A stretch of 64,000 nucleotides of DNA, taken from assembly GCA_030524205.1 (NCBI GenBank), contig JAUNGZ010000003.1:1-64000 (forward strand). The letters run 5' to 3'. The DNA is from Eubacteriales bacterium (lineage in GTDB: Bacteria; Bacillota; Clostridia; Oscillospirales; Butyricicoccaceae). The notes under the pieces were generated by a model. The model ran no database searches. It had not been told where the DNA came from and saw only the letters and a list, made by a program, of their open reading frames with translations. Both the position numbers and the translations under genes were made by a program. Position 1 is the stretch's first letter. The number at the start of each line of letters is the position of its first letter. Shown piece after piece: positions 32,226 through 40,176 of the stretch.

Positions 32226-33647
32226 TTATTCTTTGTCTGCGCGCGCGGGGCGGAGGAAGCAGCGAAGCAGGAAGATCCCCGCGCAGGCCAGCGCGAACAG
32301 AACGCCGGCGGGATAGGCGATCTGCCGCGCCAGCCGCAGCCCCTCGTCGGCCATGAGGATGTAGGTGCTCGTCACCGCCGACATGAACACGGCGGGCACG
32401 GCGGCCGTCAGGCTTTGGTATTTGCCGCGGTTTTGGCGCAGGTACACCGCCGCCGCCCAGAGGGCGATCATGGCGAGGGTCTGGTTGGCCCAGGAGAAAT
32501 ACCGCCATACCACGTCGAAGTCGAGCTGGGTGAGCAGCGCCCCCGCCGCCAGCAGCGGAATCGTGAGCAGCAGCCGCTTGGCGATCTTGCTCTGGTCGAG
32601 GCGCAGCCAGTCGGCCAGCGTGAGCCGGGCGGAGCGGAACGCCGTGTCCCCCGAGGTGATGGGGCAGGCCACTACGCCCACCACCGCCAGCGCGCCGCCC
32701 GCAACGCCGAGCAGCTTGGTGGAGATATCATAGACCACGCCGGACTGGCCCAGCGAGGACAGCGCCGTTTGCAGGCCGGACGTTCCGCCGTAGAACGCGA
32801 CGCCGGCCGCCGCCCAAATTAGGGCGATCACGCCCTCGGTGATCATCGCGCCGTAAAACACGCGGCGCCCGTCCTTTTCCTTTTTCAGGCACCGCGCCAT
32901 CATGGGCGACTGCGTGGCGTGGAAGCCGGAGACCGCGCCGCAGGCCACGGTGATGAATAAGTAAGGCCAGACGGGCCTGCCCGCCGGGTGGAGATTGGCG
33001 AGCGTCAGCTCGGGAAGGGGATAGCCCTGTAAAATAATCCCGCCGCCGATGAGCACGACCATCAAAATAAGAACCACGCCGAACACGGGATAGATCCGGC
33101 CGATCAGCTTGTCGATGGGCAGCAGGGTGGCCAGCAGGTAGTAGGCCAGAATCATCGCCACCCAGAAGGCCGTGTTCAGCGCGTCCGGTGTCAGCCGGGC
33201 GATCAGGGCGGCGGGGCTGGTGACGAACACCGCGCCCACCAGCGTGAGCAGCACCACAGAGAACACCCGCATGACCCGCTTCATGCCGCCGCCGAGGTAC
33301 TTGCCTACAATTTCGGAGATAGACGCGCCGCGCATGCGCACCGAGATCATGCCTGTGCAGAAATCGTGGACCGCGCCGCCCAGAATGTTGCCGAACACGA
33401 TCCAGAGGAACACCACCGGCCCGAACACCGCGCCCATCAGCGCGCCGAAGATGGGGCCGGTGCCGGCGATGTTCAATAGCTGGATGAGAAAGACCTTCCA
33501 AGTGGGCATTTCCACATAGTCCACGCCGTCCGCCATGGAAACAGCGGGGGTGGGCCGCTCGTCCGGCCCGAGGATGCGCTCCATGAGCTTGCCGTAAGTC
33601 AGATAGCCGATCAGCAGCAGGGCCAGCGCGGCGAAAAAGGTAATCAA
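32226..33647 (-). CDS. cstA: CstA-family carbon starvation/pyruvate transporter
   Basis: 473-aa membrane transporter with about 13-14 TM segments. Family features are present: GTGPIFGALMGAVFGPVVFL, then GGAVHDFCTGMISVRMRG, and the C-terminal WANQTLAMIALW. CstA/BtsT homologues import pyruvate or peptides in symport with protons. The TTG at 33647 is chosen because it lies 5 nt after GGAGGGAG and gives the usual N-terminus (LITFFAAL); an ATG at 33683 would add 12 residues without a ribosome site. Divergent from a LytTR regulator, the arrangement seen with pyruvate-sensing systems. Confidence 0.92.
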   Translation of the reverse strand: MITFFAALALLLIGYLTYGKLMERILGPDERPTPAVSMADGVDYVEMPTWKVFLIQLLNIAGTGPIFGALMGAVFGPVVFLWIVFGNILGGAVHDFCTGMISVRMRGASISEIVGKYLGGGMKRVMRVFSVVLLTLVGAVFVTSPAALIARLTPDALNTAFWVAMILAYYLLATLLPIDKLIGRIYPVFGVVLILMVVLIGGGIILQGYPLPELTLANLHPAGRPVWPYLFITVACGAVSGFHATQSPMMARCLKKEKDGRRVFYGAMITEGVIALIWAAAGVAFYGGTSGLQTALSSLGQSGVVYDISTKLLGVAGGALAVVGVVACPITSGDTAFRSARLTLADWLRLDQSKIAKRLLLTIPLLAAGALLTQLDFDVVWRYFSWANQTLAMIALWAAAVYLRQNRGKYQSLTAAVPAVFMSAVTSTYILMADEGLRLARQIAYPAGVLFALACAGIFLLRCFLRPARADKE

Positions 33648-33754
33648 ATCGGCTCCCTCCCTTCCGGCGGCATAGAATGGCATATTCCAACGTGCATACT
33701 GCGTTTCCCCCATCTTTTCGTCCCGCGCTGCGGGCCGCTTTTTAAATCCGGCCT

Positions 33755-33783
33755 TTGACTTTGCGCGTGTTTTTCGATATGAT
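33755..33783 (+). promoter_or_regulatory. Promoter of the LytTR regulator gene
   Basis: TTGACT (33755-33760), 17 nt, TATGAT (33778-33783), in the cstA-regulator gap. The leader of about 130 nt contains nothing I can name. Confidence 0.55.
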
Positions 33784-33918
33784 AATAACAGCGCGGCGCG
33801 GGCCGGTTTGATTTTTATTATAACGGGCGCGCGGCCGCCCGGGAAACGCCGCGCGAAAATGGCACTTAAACGAACGAAAATTGACGCTTGCCAATAAAAA
33901 ATAGGGGAGGTGTGCCGC

Positions 33919-34659
33919 GTGCTGCAAATTGCAGTCTGCGACGACCGAATACAGGAGCTGAACGAGGTGACCGAGATGATCGCGGCGTATGCCCGCCAGC
34001 ATCCCGAGAGCGGCTTTTCCGTGCGGCCGTTTCAATCCGGGCAGGATTTGCTGGAACACATCCGGTCGCGGGGCGGCTTTCAGATTTACCTATTGGATGT
34101 GCTCATGCCCGCGCCGGACGGCCTTGCCATCGGCGCGGCGATCCGGAAGGACGACCCCGACGCCGTGATCGTCTATCTCACCATTTCGCCGGACTATGCC
34201 GTGGAGTCCTACGGCGTGCAGGCCTCGGGCTATCTGTTAAAGCCTGTCGGCCGCGCGGCTCTGTTCGCCCAGCTCGACCGGGCGCTGGACAAGCTGGCGG
34301 GCGAGCGGCCGCAGATGCTGACGGTACAGACCAAGGAGCGGGTCTCGCTGGTGCGGATTTCCGACATCCGCTATGTGGAAGGGACCAACCATACGGTCAG
34401 CTACTATCTTTCCAAGGACCGGACCGTCACCGCCGCGAAACGGGGACCCTTTGAGGCCGCCGTGGCGCCGCTGCTGGCGGACGAGCGGTTCCTCCGCGTC
34501 GGCACGTCGTATCTGGTCAACATGCTCTATGTGGACAGCCTCGAAAAAGGCTTCTTGTTTCTGCGGGAGGGCGGTAAAATCCTGATCCCCCGCCTGCGGC
34601 GCGGGGAGGTCAGGGAGCGGTTTCTGGAGTTCGTACTGAAACGCGGGCTGAATTCGTGA
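33919..34659 (+). CDS. LytTR-family response regulator (no adjacent kinase)
   Basis: 246 aa. Receiver (1-120; CDD acidic pocket, phosphoacceptor Asp in IYLLDVLMPAPDG, LKP) plus LytTR DNA-binding domain (140-240; VRISDIRYVEGTNHT and RVGTSYLVNMLYVDSL). GTG start 9 nt after GGGGAGG; the GTG at 33910 is too close. No kinase gene is adjacent. Divergent from cstA, so it probably regulates that transporter, as BtsR and YpdB-type regulators do in E. coli. Confidence 0.9.
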   Translation: MLQIAVCDDRIQELNEVTEMIAAYARQHPESGFSVRPFQSGQDLLEHIRSRGGFQIYLLDVLMPAPDGLAIGAAIRKDDPDAVIVYLTISPDYAVESYGVQASGYLLKPVGRAALFAQLDRALDKLAGERPQMLTVQTKERVSLVRISDIRYVEGTNHTVSYYLSKDRTVTAAKRGPFEAAVAPLLADERFLRVGTSYLVNMLYVDSLEKGFLFLREGGKILIPRLRRGEVRERFLEFVLKRGLNS

Positions 34660-34707
34660 CGGCGCCGCGTTTTTTTTCCTTTGCAGAGGAAAACGCAAAG
34701 AAACCGC

Positions 34708-34738
34708 TTGACTGTAAACCCACTTTACCCTCTATAAT
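34708..34738 (+). promoter_or_regulatory. MerR-type promoter with 19-nt spacer
   Basis: TTGACT (34708-34713), 19 nt, TATAAT (34733-34738). The overlong spacer contains the dyad GTAAA-CCCAC-TTTAC (34714-34728). MerR proteins untwist exactly such promoters, so this is probably autoregulated by the next gene product. Confidence 0.7.
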
Positions 34739-34767
34739 GTAGGCAGCGGAAAGGGTAGGTGAAGCAT

Positions 34768-36216
34768 ATGAACATAGCGGAGGTGGAGCGCGCGACCGGA
34801 CTGACGCGCGCCAATATTAGGTTTTACGAAAAGGAGGGGCTGCTTTCCCCCGCGCGCGGGGAAAACGGCTACCGCGACTACGCGGAGGCGGATGTGCGCA
34901 CGCTGCGGAAGATCAGGCTGCTGCGGCAGCTCCGCCTGTCCGTACCGGAGATCCGCGCCGTCGAGCGGGGCGAAAAGCCCTTGCCGGAGGCGGCGGAGCG
35001 GCAGATCGCCGTGCTGGAAAAGGACATCCGGGAGGGCGAGCAGGCGCGCGCCGTGTGCCGGGCCATCTGCGCCGACCGTGCCGAGTGGGACGGTCTGGAT
35101 GTGGATAAATACGAATCCCTTGCGGTGCTGCCCGTGCATCAGCGCGGGCAGCACGCGGACGATAAGGACCGCCTGCCGCCCGCAGGGCATCCGTGGCGGC
35201 GGTATTTCGCCCGTTCGGTCGATTTGGCGCTGTATGGCCTGCCGGTCATGCTGGTCGAGATGCGGCTGCTGCGCTTCAACCCGGCGCTGCTGAGCTTTGC
35301 GGGCAGACTGCTGGAGATCGTCGTCACCGGCTATATCGCCATCGCGCTGATGCTGCTGTTCGAGCCGCTTTTTCTGTCCCAATGGGGCACGACGCCCGGC
35401 AAATGGCTGCTCGGCCTTGCGGTGCGCGATTACGGCGGCAGCAAGCTGTCGCGCAGCCGGGCGTTTGGGCGCACGTGGGGCGTGTTTCAATATGGCTTCG
35501 GCTGGAAGATTCCTTTCTATGAGTGGTACCGCGGCTGGAAAAGCTATTGCGCCTGCACCGAGGCCGACCTCGACTGGGATACGGAAAACGAGTGCGCGGT
35601 CGTCGTGCGCCACGAGGAGACGCGCGCGCGGCATGTGGTTGGCTATCTGCTCGCGCAGGCGCTGGCAGTCGCGGCGACGGCCGGCATCGTGCTTTGGGCC
35701 GAGCTGCCGTCCCACCGGGGCGAGCTGACGCTCGCGGAATATGTGGATAACTGCAACGATTATCTGGCGTATAACGGCTATTATCCGCGTGTGAACGCGG
35801 ACGGAAGCTGGAACGCGCAGCCGGAGGACGGCGGCATGGGTCTGGTCGTCCAGCTGATGCCCGCCGACCGGCTCGACGTGCGGGCGGAGACCGATGCGGA
35901 CGGCTTTGTTTCCGCCGTCACCGTCACGGCGGAGGGCGAGTGGGGCTGCGGGAGCGAAGCGCGGCGGATGGCGTATATCGCCTTTGCCGTTTCGCATGAG
36001 CGGCGCGGCTATCTCAGCGCGCTGAACGACGCGGCCGCCGATCTCTTAGACGACGGCTGGTCCCTTGGCGCGCCGGATACGGAGGAGCGCGCGCAGGGAG
36101 AATTCGGCGCGCTGGAAATCAGCCATGCGTATTCGTACAGCGGCGTCAGCCCCGAGGCGCTGGAGCAGGAAGCGCCCCGGCATTATCTGTCCGTTTACAC
36201 GATACGGAAAAAATGA
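34768..36216 (+). CDS. MerR-family regulator fused to an RDD membrane domain
   Basis: 482 aa. MerR HTH and dimer helix at residues 1-100 (VERATGLTRANIRFYEKEGL, LRKIRLLRQLRLSVPEI), an RDD-type membrane domain at about 145-255 (RYFARSVDLALYGL; WGTTPGKWLLGLAVRD), one more TM (about 290-310) and a C-terminal domain of about 170 residues presumably outside the cell. The DNA-binding domain is therefore tethered to the membrane. ATG at 34768 follows GGGTAGGTG. Single gene, own MerR-type promoter and terminator. Confidence 0.85.
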   Translation: MNIAEVERATGLTRANIRFYEKEGLLSPARGENGYRDYAEADVRTLRKIRLLRQLRLSVPEIRAVERGEKPLPEAAERQIAVLEKDIREGEQARAVCRAICADRAEWDGLDVDKYESLAVLPVHQRGQHADDKDRLPPAGHPWRRYFARSVDLALYGLPVMLVEMRLLRFNPALLSFAGRLLEIVVTGYIAIALMLLFEPLFLSQWGTTPGKWLLGLAVRDYGGSKLSRSRAFGRTWGVFQYGFGWKIPFYEWYRGWKSYCACTEADLDWDTENECAVVVRHEETRARHVVGYLLAQALAVAATAGIVLWAELPSHRGELTLAEYVDNCNDYLAYNGYYPRVNADGSWNAQPEDGGMGLVVQLMPADRLDVRAETDADGFVSAVTVTAEGEWGCGSEARRMAYIAFAVSHERRGYLSALNDAAADLLDDGWSLGAPDTEERAQGEFGALEISHAYSYSGVSPEALEQEAPRHYLSVYTIRKK

Positions 36217-36251
36217 AAAGGGCTGTCCGCCCGCCGCGGACAGCCCTTTTT
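36216..36251 (+). terminator. Terminator of the MerR-RDD gene
   Basis: 15-bp stem AAAAGGGCTGTCCGC / GCGGACAGCCCTTTT, loop CCGCC, T5. Confidence 0.9.
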
Positions 36252-36393
36252 GTCGGCAAGGGCGAAAAAAACGCTTGGATTGTGTGAAATTTATCGAAAA
36301 TGCTGATGCATTTTGCGGCATGGTGTTGTATAATATTTTCGTAACTGAAATTAGGGCTGCAAGCCCGAAAAAGTGAACGGAAGGATTTCCTAT

Positions 36394-37641
36394 ATGAACA
36401 ACATGATCGCCGCCCTGACAGGCGGCCTGTTTGACGAGGGCGGCGTTTCCGCCTACGCGCGTCCGGTGCTGTTCGGCACCGCCGGGGACGCGGTCAGGGA
36501 CGCCCTGCCCGCCGCCGTGGACGCGTGCTTTTTTGTGCGCGATGAGCGGGAGCCTGCGATCGCGGGCGCGGAAAGCGCGGCGCTTTTGGGCGAAAACCGC
36601 TTTGCCGCGCTGAAAGCGCTGCCTGAGAGCCGGCACGTGCTGGTAATCGCCGCGCCGTTCGCGCTGGCAGAGGACGACGCGCTCGAGCATTTGGCGCAGA
36701 CGCATATGAACACCGGCTACGGCGTGAGCGTGCTGGTGACCGAGCAGCAGGGCTTCGACGAGGAGGGCCAGCCCATCCCGGCGGACGATGCCTGCCTCGC
36801 CGCCGTGTTTACCTATGACATGCTGCAAAAGGCGCTGGACGGCGGCGCGGACACGCTCGACGGGCTGGTCGACGCGGCGGTTAAAGCGGGCGCGCAGAAG
36901 GGCGTGGCCGTGACCAACGAGATCGTCGAGATCTGCGACGGCGCGACGGCCTATATCGCCCAGATGGCGATGATCCAGCGCGTCAACTTCACGCTGATCG
37001 ACAAGGGCGTGCAGATTTTCGACCCCGCGGGCACTTATATCGCGCCCGACGCCGAGATCGAGGCGGGCGCGGTCATTCTGCCCGGCTGCCACATCCGTCC
37101 CGGCTGCAAGGTCGGCGCAAAGGCCGTGATCGGCCCGAACTCCATTTTGGAGAAGGCGTCGATCGGCGCGGGCACGACGGTCAACAATTCGCAGGTCTAT
37201 GAATCCACCGTGGGCGAGAACGTGACGGTCGGCCCGTTTGCGTACATCCGCCCGCAGTGCGTCGTGGGCGACGGCTGCCGCATCGGCGATTTCGTCGAGC
37301 TGAAGAAATCCACGATCGGGAACGGCACCAAGGTGTCGCACCTGACCTACATCGGCGACGCGACCGTCGGCGAGCGGGTCAACTTCGGCTGCGGCACGGT
37401 CGTGGTCAACTACGACGGCTACCACAAGAACCAAACCATCATCGGGGACGACTGCTTTATCGGCTGCAACACCAACCTTGTTTCCCCTGTCGAGCTGGGC
37501 GACCGCGTGTTCACCGCCGCCGGCACGACCGTGACCAAGAATGTGCCCGACGGCGCGCTGGCCGTCGCGCGCGCCCGTCAAACCACGCTGGAGGGCTGGA
37601 ACGACAAGCGCCGCGCCGCCCATGAAAAAGAGAAAAAGTAA
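36394..37641 (+). CDS. GlmU-like protein: acetyltransferase domain with degenerate uridylyltransferase domain
   Basis: 415 aa, against about 455 for GlmU. Residues 200-400 are a left-handed beta-helix of the GlmU C-domain with the expected FVELKKSTIGNGTKVSHLTY, IGDATVG and NYDGYHKNQTIIGDDCFIG motifs. Residues 1-190 align only loosely with the pyrophosphorylase fold: the nucleotide-binding G-x-G-TRM motif is absent. So it probably acetylates glucosamine-1-phosphate but cannot form UDP-GlcNAc alone. Located before prs, the usual glmU position in Firmicutes. Confidence 0.82.
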   Translation: MNNMIAALTGGLFDEGGVSAYARPVLFGTAGDAVRDALPAAVDACFFVRDEREPAIAGAESAALLGENRFAALKALPESRHVLVIAAPFALAEDDALEHLAQTHMNTGYGVSVLVTEQQGFDEEGQPIPADDACLAAVFTYDMLQKALDGGADTLDGLVDAAVKAGAQKGVAVTNEIVEICDGATAYIAQMAMIQRVNFTLIDKGVQIFDPAGTYIAPDAEIEAGAVILPGCHIRPGCKVGAKAVIGPNSILEKASIGAGTTVNNSQVYESTVGENVTVGPFAYIRPQCVVGDGCRIGDFVELKKSTIGNGTKVSHLTYIGDATVGERVNFGCGTVVVNYDGYHKNQTIIGDDCFIGCNTNLVSPVELGDRVFTAAGTTVTKNVPDGALAVARARQTTLEGWNDKRRAAHEKEKK

Positions 37642-37694
37642 AAGATAAATTTGCATATTCGGACACATAATACAATTACGGAGGGGCAAATCGA

Positions 37695-38654
37695 ATGATT
37701 TCTCACGGTAAAAACATCAAAATCCTGTCCGGCAACTCGCATCCGGCGCTTGCGATGCAGATCGCGTCCGCGCTCGGCCTGCCGCTCGGCAAATCGTCGA
37801 TCGCCACGTTCGCGGACGGCGAAATCTCGGTTTCCATCATGGAATCCGTGCGCGGCTCGGACGTGTTTCTCGTGCAGTCGACCTGCGGCCCGGTCAACAA
37901 CAACCTGATGGAGCTGCTGATCATGATCGACTCGTGCAAGCGCGCGTCGGCGGGCCGCATCACGGCGGTCATCCCGTATTTCGGCTACGCCCGGCAGGAC
38001 CGCAAGAGCAAGGCGCGCGACCCGATCTCGGCCAAGCTGGTCGCCAATCTGATCACCGCCGCGGGCGCCGACCGCGTGCTGACCATGGACCTGCACGCCG
38101 CGCAGATTCAGGGCTTTTTCGATATTCCGGTGGATAATATGCTGGGCTCCTCCGTGCTCATTCCGTATATCGCGGGCAAGTTCGGCGTCGGGACGGACGA
38201 CACCGTGATCGTCTCGCCCGACCTCGGCTCGGTCACCCGCGCGAGAAAGTTCACCGAAAAGCTGGACATGCCGCTCGCCATCATCGACAAGCGCCGTCCC
38301 AAGGCCAACGTCTCCGAGGTAATGAACATCATCGGCTCGGTCGAGGGCAAAAAGTGCATTCTGGTGGACGATCTGATCGACACCGCCGGCACGCTGTGCC
38401 ACGCGGCCGATGCGCTGGTCGAAAAGGGCGGCGCGACCGAGGTGTATGCCTGCGCCACGCACGGCGTGCTGTCCGGCCCCGCGATCGAGCGCATCAAGAA
38501 CAGCCCGATCAAGGAGCTGGCCATTCTCGACACCATCCCGCTGGCCAGCGAAAAGAAGCTGGACAAGATCAACGTCCTGTCCGTCGCGCCGGTGTTTACC
38601 GAAGCGATCGCGCGCATCTATGAAGAGGTTTCCGTGTCGACGCTGTTCGACTAA
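37695..38654 (+). CDS. prs: Ribose-phosphate pyrophosphokinase
   Basis: 319-aa PRPP synthase, the usual length. ATP-binding segment FADGEISVSI, the catalytic loop and flag region RKSKARDPISAKLVANL, DLHAAQIQGFF, and the PRPP loop VDDLIDTAGT are all present. Supplies PRPP for nucleotides, His and Trp. ATG follows ACGGAGGGG. Co-directional with the GlmU-like gene 53 nt upstream. Confidence 0.97.
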   Translation: MISHGKNIKILSGNSHPALAMQIASALGLPLGKSSIATFADGEISVSIMESVRGSDVFLVQSTCGPVNNNLMELLIMIDSCKRASAGRITAVIPYFGYARQDRKSKARDPISAKLVANLITAAGADRVLTMDLHAAQIQGFFDIPVDNMLGSSVLIPYIAGKFGVGTDDTVIVSPDLGSVTRARKFTEKLDMPLAIIDKRRPKANVSEVMNIIGSVEGKKCILVDDLIDTAGTLCHAADALVEKGGATEVYACATHGVLSGPAIERIKNSPIKELAILDTIPLASEKKLDKINVLSVAPVFTEAIARIYEEVSVSTLFD

Positions 38655-38850
38655 CGTATAGGGGGCTTCAGAAGCCCCCTATATACGAAAGCCGGTTCCG
38701 GAGAAACCGGCTTTCGATACCCGAATGATGTCGCCCAAGGCGACTAAGTAGGGGTATCAAAAATCAGGCACGGGTCCTGACTTTTGATGGAAATCGCGTG
38801 GCGATTTCCGATAAAATGCGCGGCCAATGCCGCGTCTGCATGTTTGAACG
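38655..38850 (+). repeat. Modular hairpin array, copy 2
   Basis: This fills most of the 336-base gap after prs. In order: CGTATAGGGGGCTTC hairpin (38655-38687), CGAAAGCCGGTT hairpin (38686-38715), GATACCC/GGGTATC around GTCGCC/GGCGAC (38716-38758), module B (38756-38788; loop CACGGGT), module C GGAAATCGC-GTG-GCGATTTCC (38789-38809), and module D GCGCGGC-CAAT-GCCGCG. Modules B and C follow one another as in copies 1 and 4. Starts at the prs stop codon. Confidence 0.7.
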
Positions 38851-38855
38851 GTATG

Positions 38856-38891
38856 AAAAAAGGCTGCTGCAAGAGTGCAGCAGCCTTTTTT
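38856..38891. terminator. Terminator of the prs transcript
   Basis: 16-bp perfect stem AAAAAAGGCTGCTGCA / TGCAGCAGCCTTTTTT with loop AGAG, 200 nt downstream of the prs stop, placing hairpin array 2 in the prs 3' UTR. Confidence 0.9.
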
Positions 38892-38990
38892 CGGCGGAAC
38901 CCGCCGCCGCCACGTATCGTAGCGGCGGGGAAACAGAGCGTGGCGGACAAAAGCGGCGGCTTTTGCTATGCTGAAGCCGAGGTGATAAAC

Positions 38991-39389
38991 ATGACATTCG
39001 GTGAAAAATTAAAGCGGCTCCGTCTGCGCGAGGAGTACTCGCAGGAACAGCTGGCCGAGCTGCTGCACGTGTCCCGTCAGGCCGTGACCAAGTGGGAAAG
39101 CGGCGCGGGCCTGCCCGATGTGGAAAACATTAAGTCCGTCGCGGATTTGTTCGATGTGACGCTCGACTCGCTTCTGCGCGAGGAGGAGGAGCTGGAAACG
39201 TCCGACGAGGGCTTCTGCTGGAATGTTTCGCTGGCCTGCGCCGGGGTAGGGCTGGTGATCGGCGTGCTGCTCGACCGGCTGGCCGGCGCGGGCGCGGCCG
39301 CCATTGGGCTGTGCGCGACGGGCGGCGGCTTTATCGGCTGGGCGGCCTGTTATATCGCCGCGCAGTATCAACAATGGAATAAGAGGTAA
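38991..39389 (+). CDS. XRE-family regulator with C-terminal membrane segments
   Basis: 132 aa. XRE HTH at residues 5-60 (LRLREEYSQEQLAELLHVSR, QAVTKWESG) and two C-terminal hydrophobic helices (about 80-100 and 102-122). HTH proteins with TM tails are common in Firmicutes and may sense membrane state. ATG follows GAGGTG. Ends 4 nt before the YmdB-like gene, so the two are co-transcribed. Confidence 0.85.
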   Translation: MTFGEKLKRLRLREEYSQEQLAELLHVSRQAVTKWESGAGLPDVENIKSVADLFDVTLDSLLREEEELETSDEGFCWNVSLACAGVGLVIGVLLDRLAGAGAAAIGLCATGGGFIGWAACYIAAQYQQWNKR

Positions 39390-39393
39390 ACGT

Positions 39394-40176
39394 ATGAAAA
39401 TTTTAGCGGTCGGTGACGTGGTCGGCGAGGCTGGGCTGGACACCCTGCACGCGCTGCTGCGCCGGATCAAGCGCGAGACGGGCGTGGATTTTATCGTCGT
39501 CAACGGCGAAAACGCCGCCGGGCGCGGCCTGACCCCGCAGCAGGCGGACGAGATGTTCGCCGCGGGGGCGGACGTAATTACGCTCGGCAACCACGCCTTT
39601 AACAAGCGGCAGATCGCGCCGTATCTGGACGACCAGCCCGCGATCCTGCGTCCGGCCAACTACGCGCCGCAGACGCCGGGCCGCGGCGCGGCCGTCTTTG
39701 ACGGCCCGCAGGGGCTGCGCATCCTCGTGATGAACCTGATCGGCCGGTGCGACATGGCCTTCGGCCCGGACAACCCCTTCCTGTGCGCCGACCGCATTTT
39801 GAAGGACTTCGCGGGGCGGTACGACATCGCGCTGTGCGACTTCCACGCGAACGCCACGAGCGAGAAGCTGGCGATGGGCTACTATCTCGACGGCCGCTGC
39901 GCCGCCGTCTGGGGCACGCACACGCACGTGCAGACGGCGGACGAGCGCGTAAACCCCAAGGGCACGGGCTATATCACCGATATCGGCATGACCGGGCCGA
40001 TTGTGTCCGTTCTGGGCGTGTGCCCCGAGCAGTCGATCGCCTTGTTCCGCGGCGACTTGACCGAATATTTTAAAACCGCACCCGGCGACTGTGCGCTTGC
40101 GGGTGCGGTCTTTGAGGTCACACGGAGCGGGGCGTGCCAATCCGTTCGGCGGGTCTGGCAGGAATATAGACGATAG
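39394..40176 (+). CDS. YmdB-family metallophosphoesterase
   Basis: 260 aa, matching the YmdB/TIGR00282 family length. Di-metal site residues are visible: GDVVG (Asp8), NGENAAG, TLGNHAFN, CDFHANATSEK and GTHTHVQTAD. B. subtilis YmdB is a cyclic-nucleotide phosphodiesterase affecting biofilm and motility switching. Follows the XRE gene by 4 nt. Its last 59 nt overlap the convergent gene at 40118, unusually long for two real genes. Confidence 0.92.
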   Translation: MKILAVGDVVGEAGLDTLHALLRRIKRETGVDFIVVNGENAAGRGLTPQQADEMFAAGADVITLGNHAFNKRQIAPYLDDQPAILRPANYAPQTPGRGAAVFDGPQGLRILVMNLIGRCDMAFGPDNPFLCADRILKDFAGRYDIALCDFHANATSEKLAMGYYLDGRCAAVWGTHTHVQTADERVNPKGTGYITDIGMTGPIVSVLGVCPEQSIALFRGDLTEYFKTAPGDCALAGAVFEVTRSGACQSVRRVWQEYRR

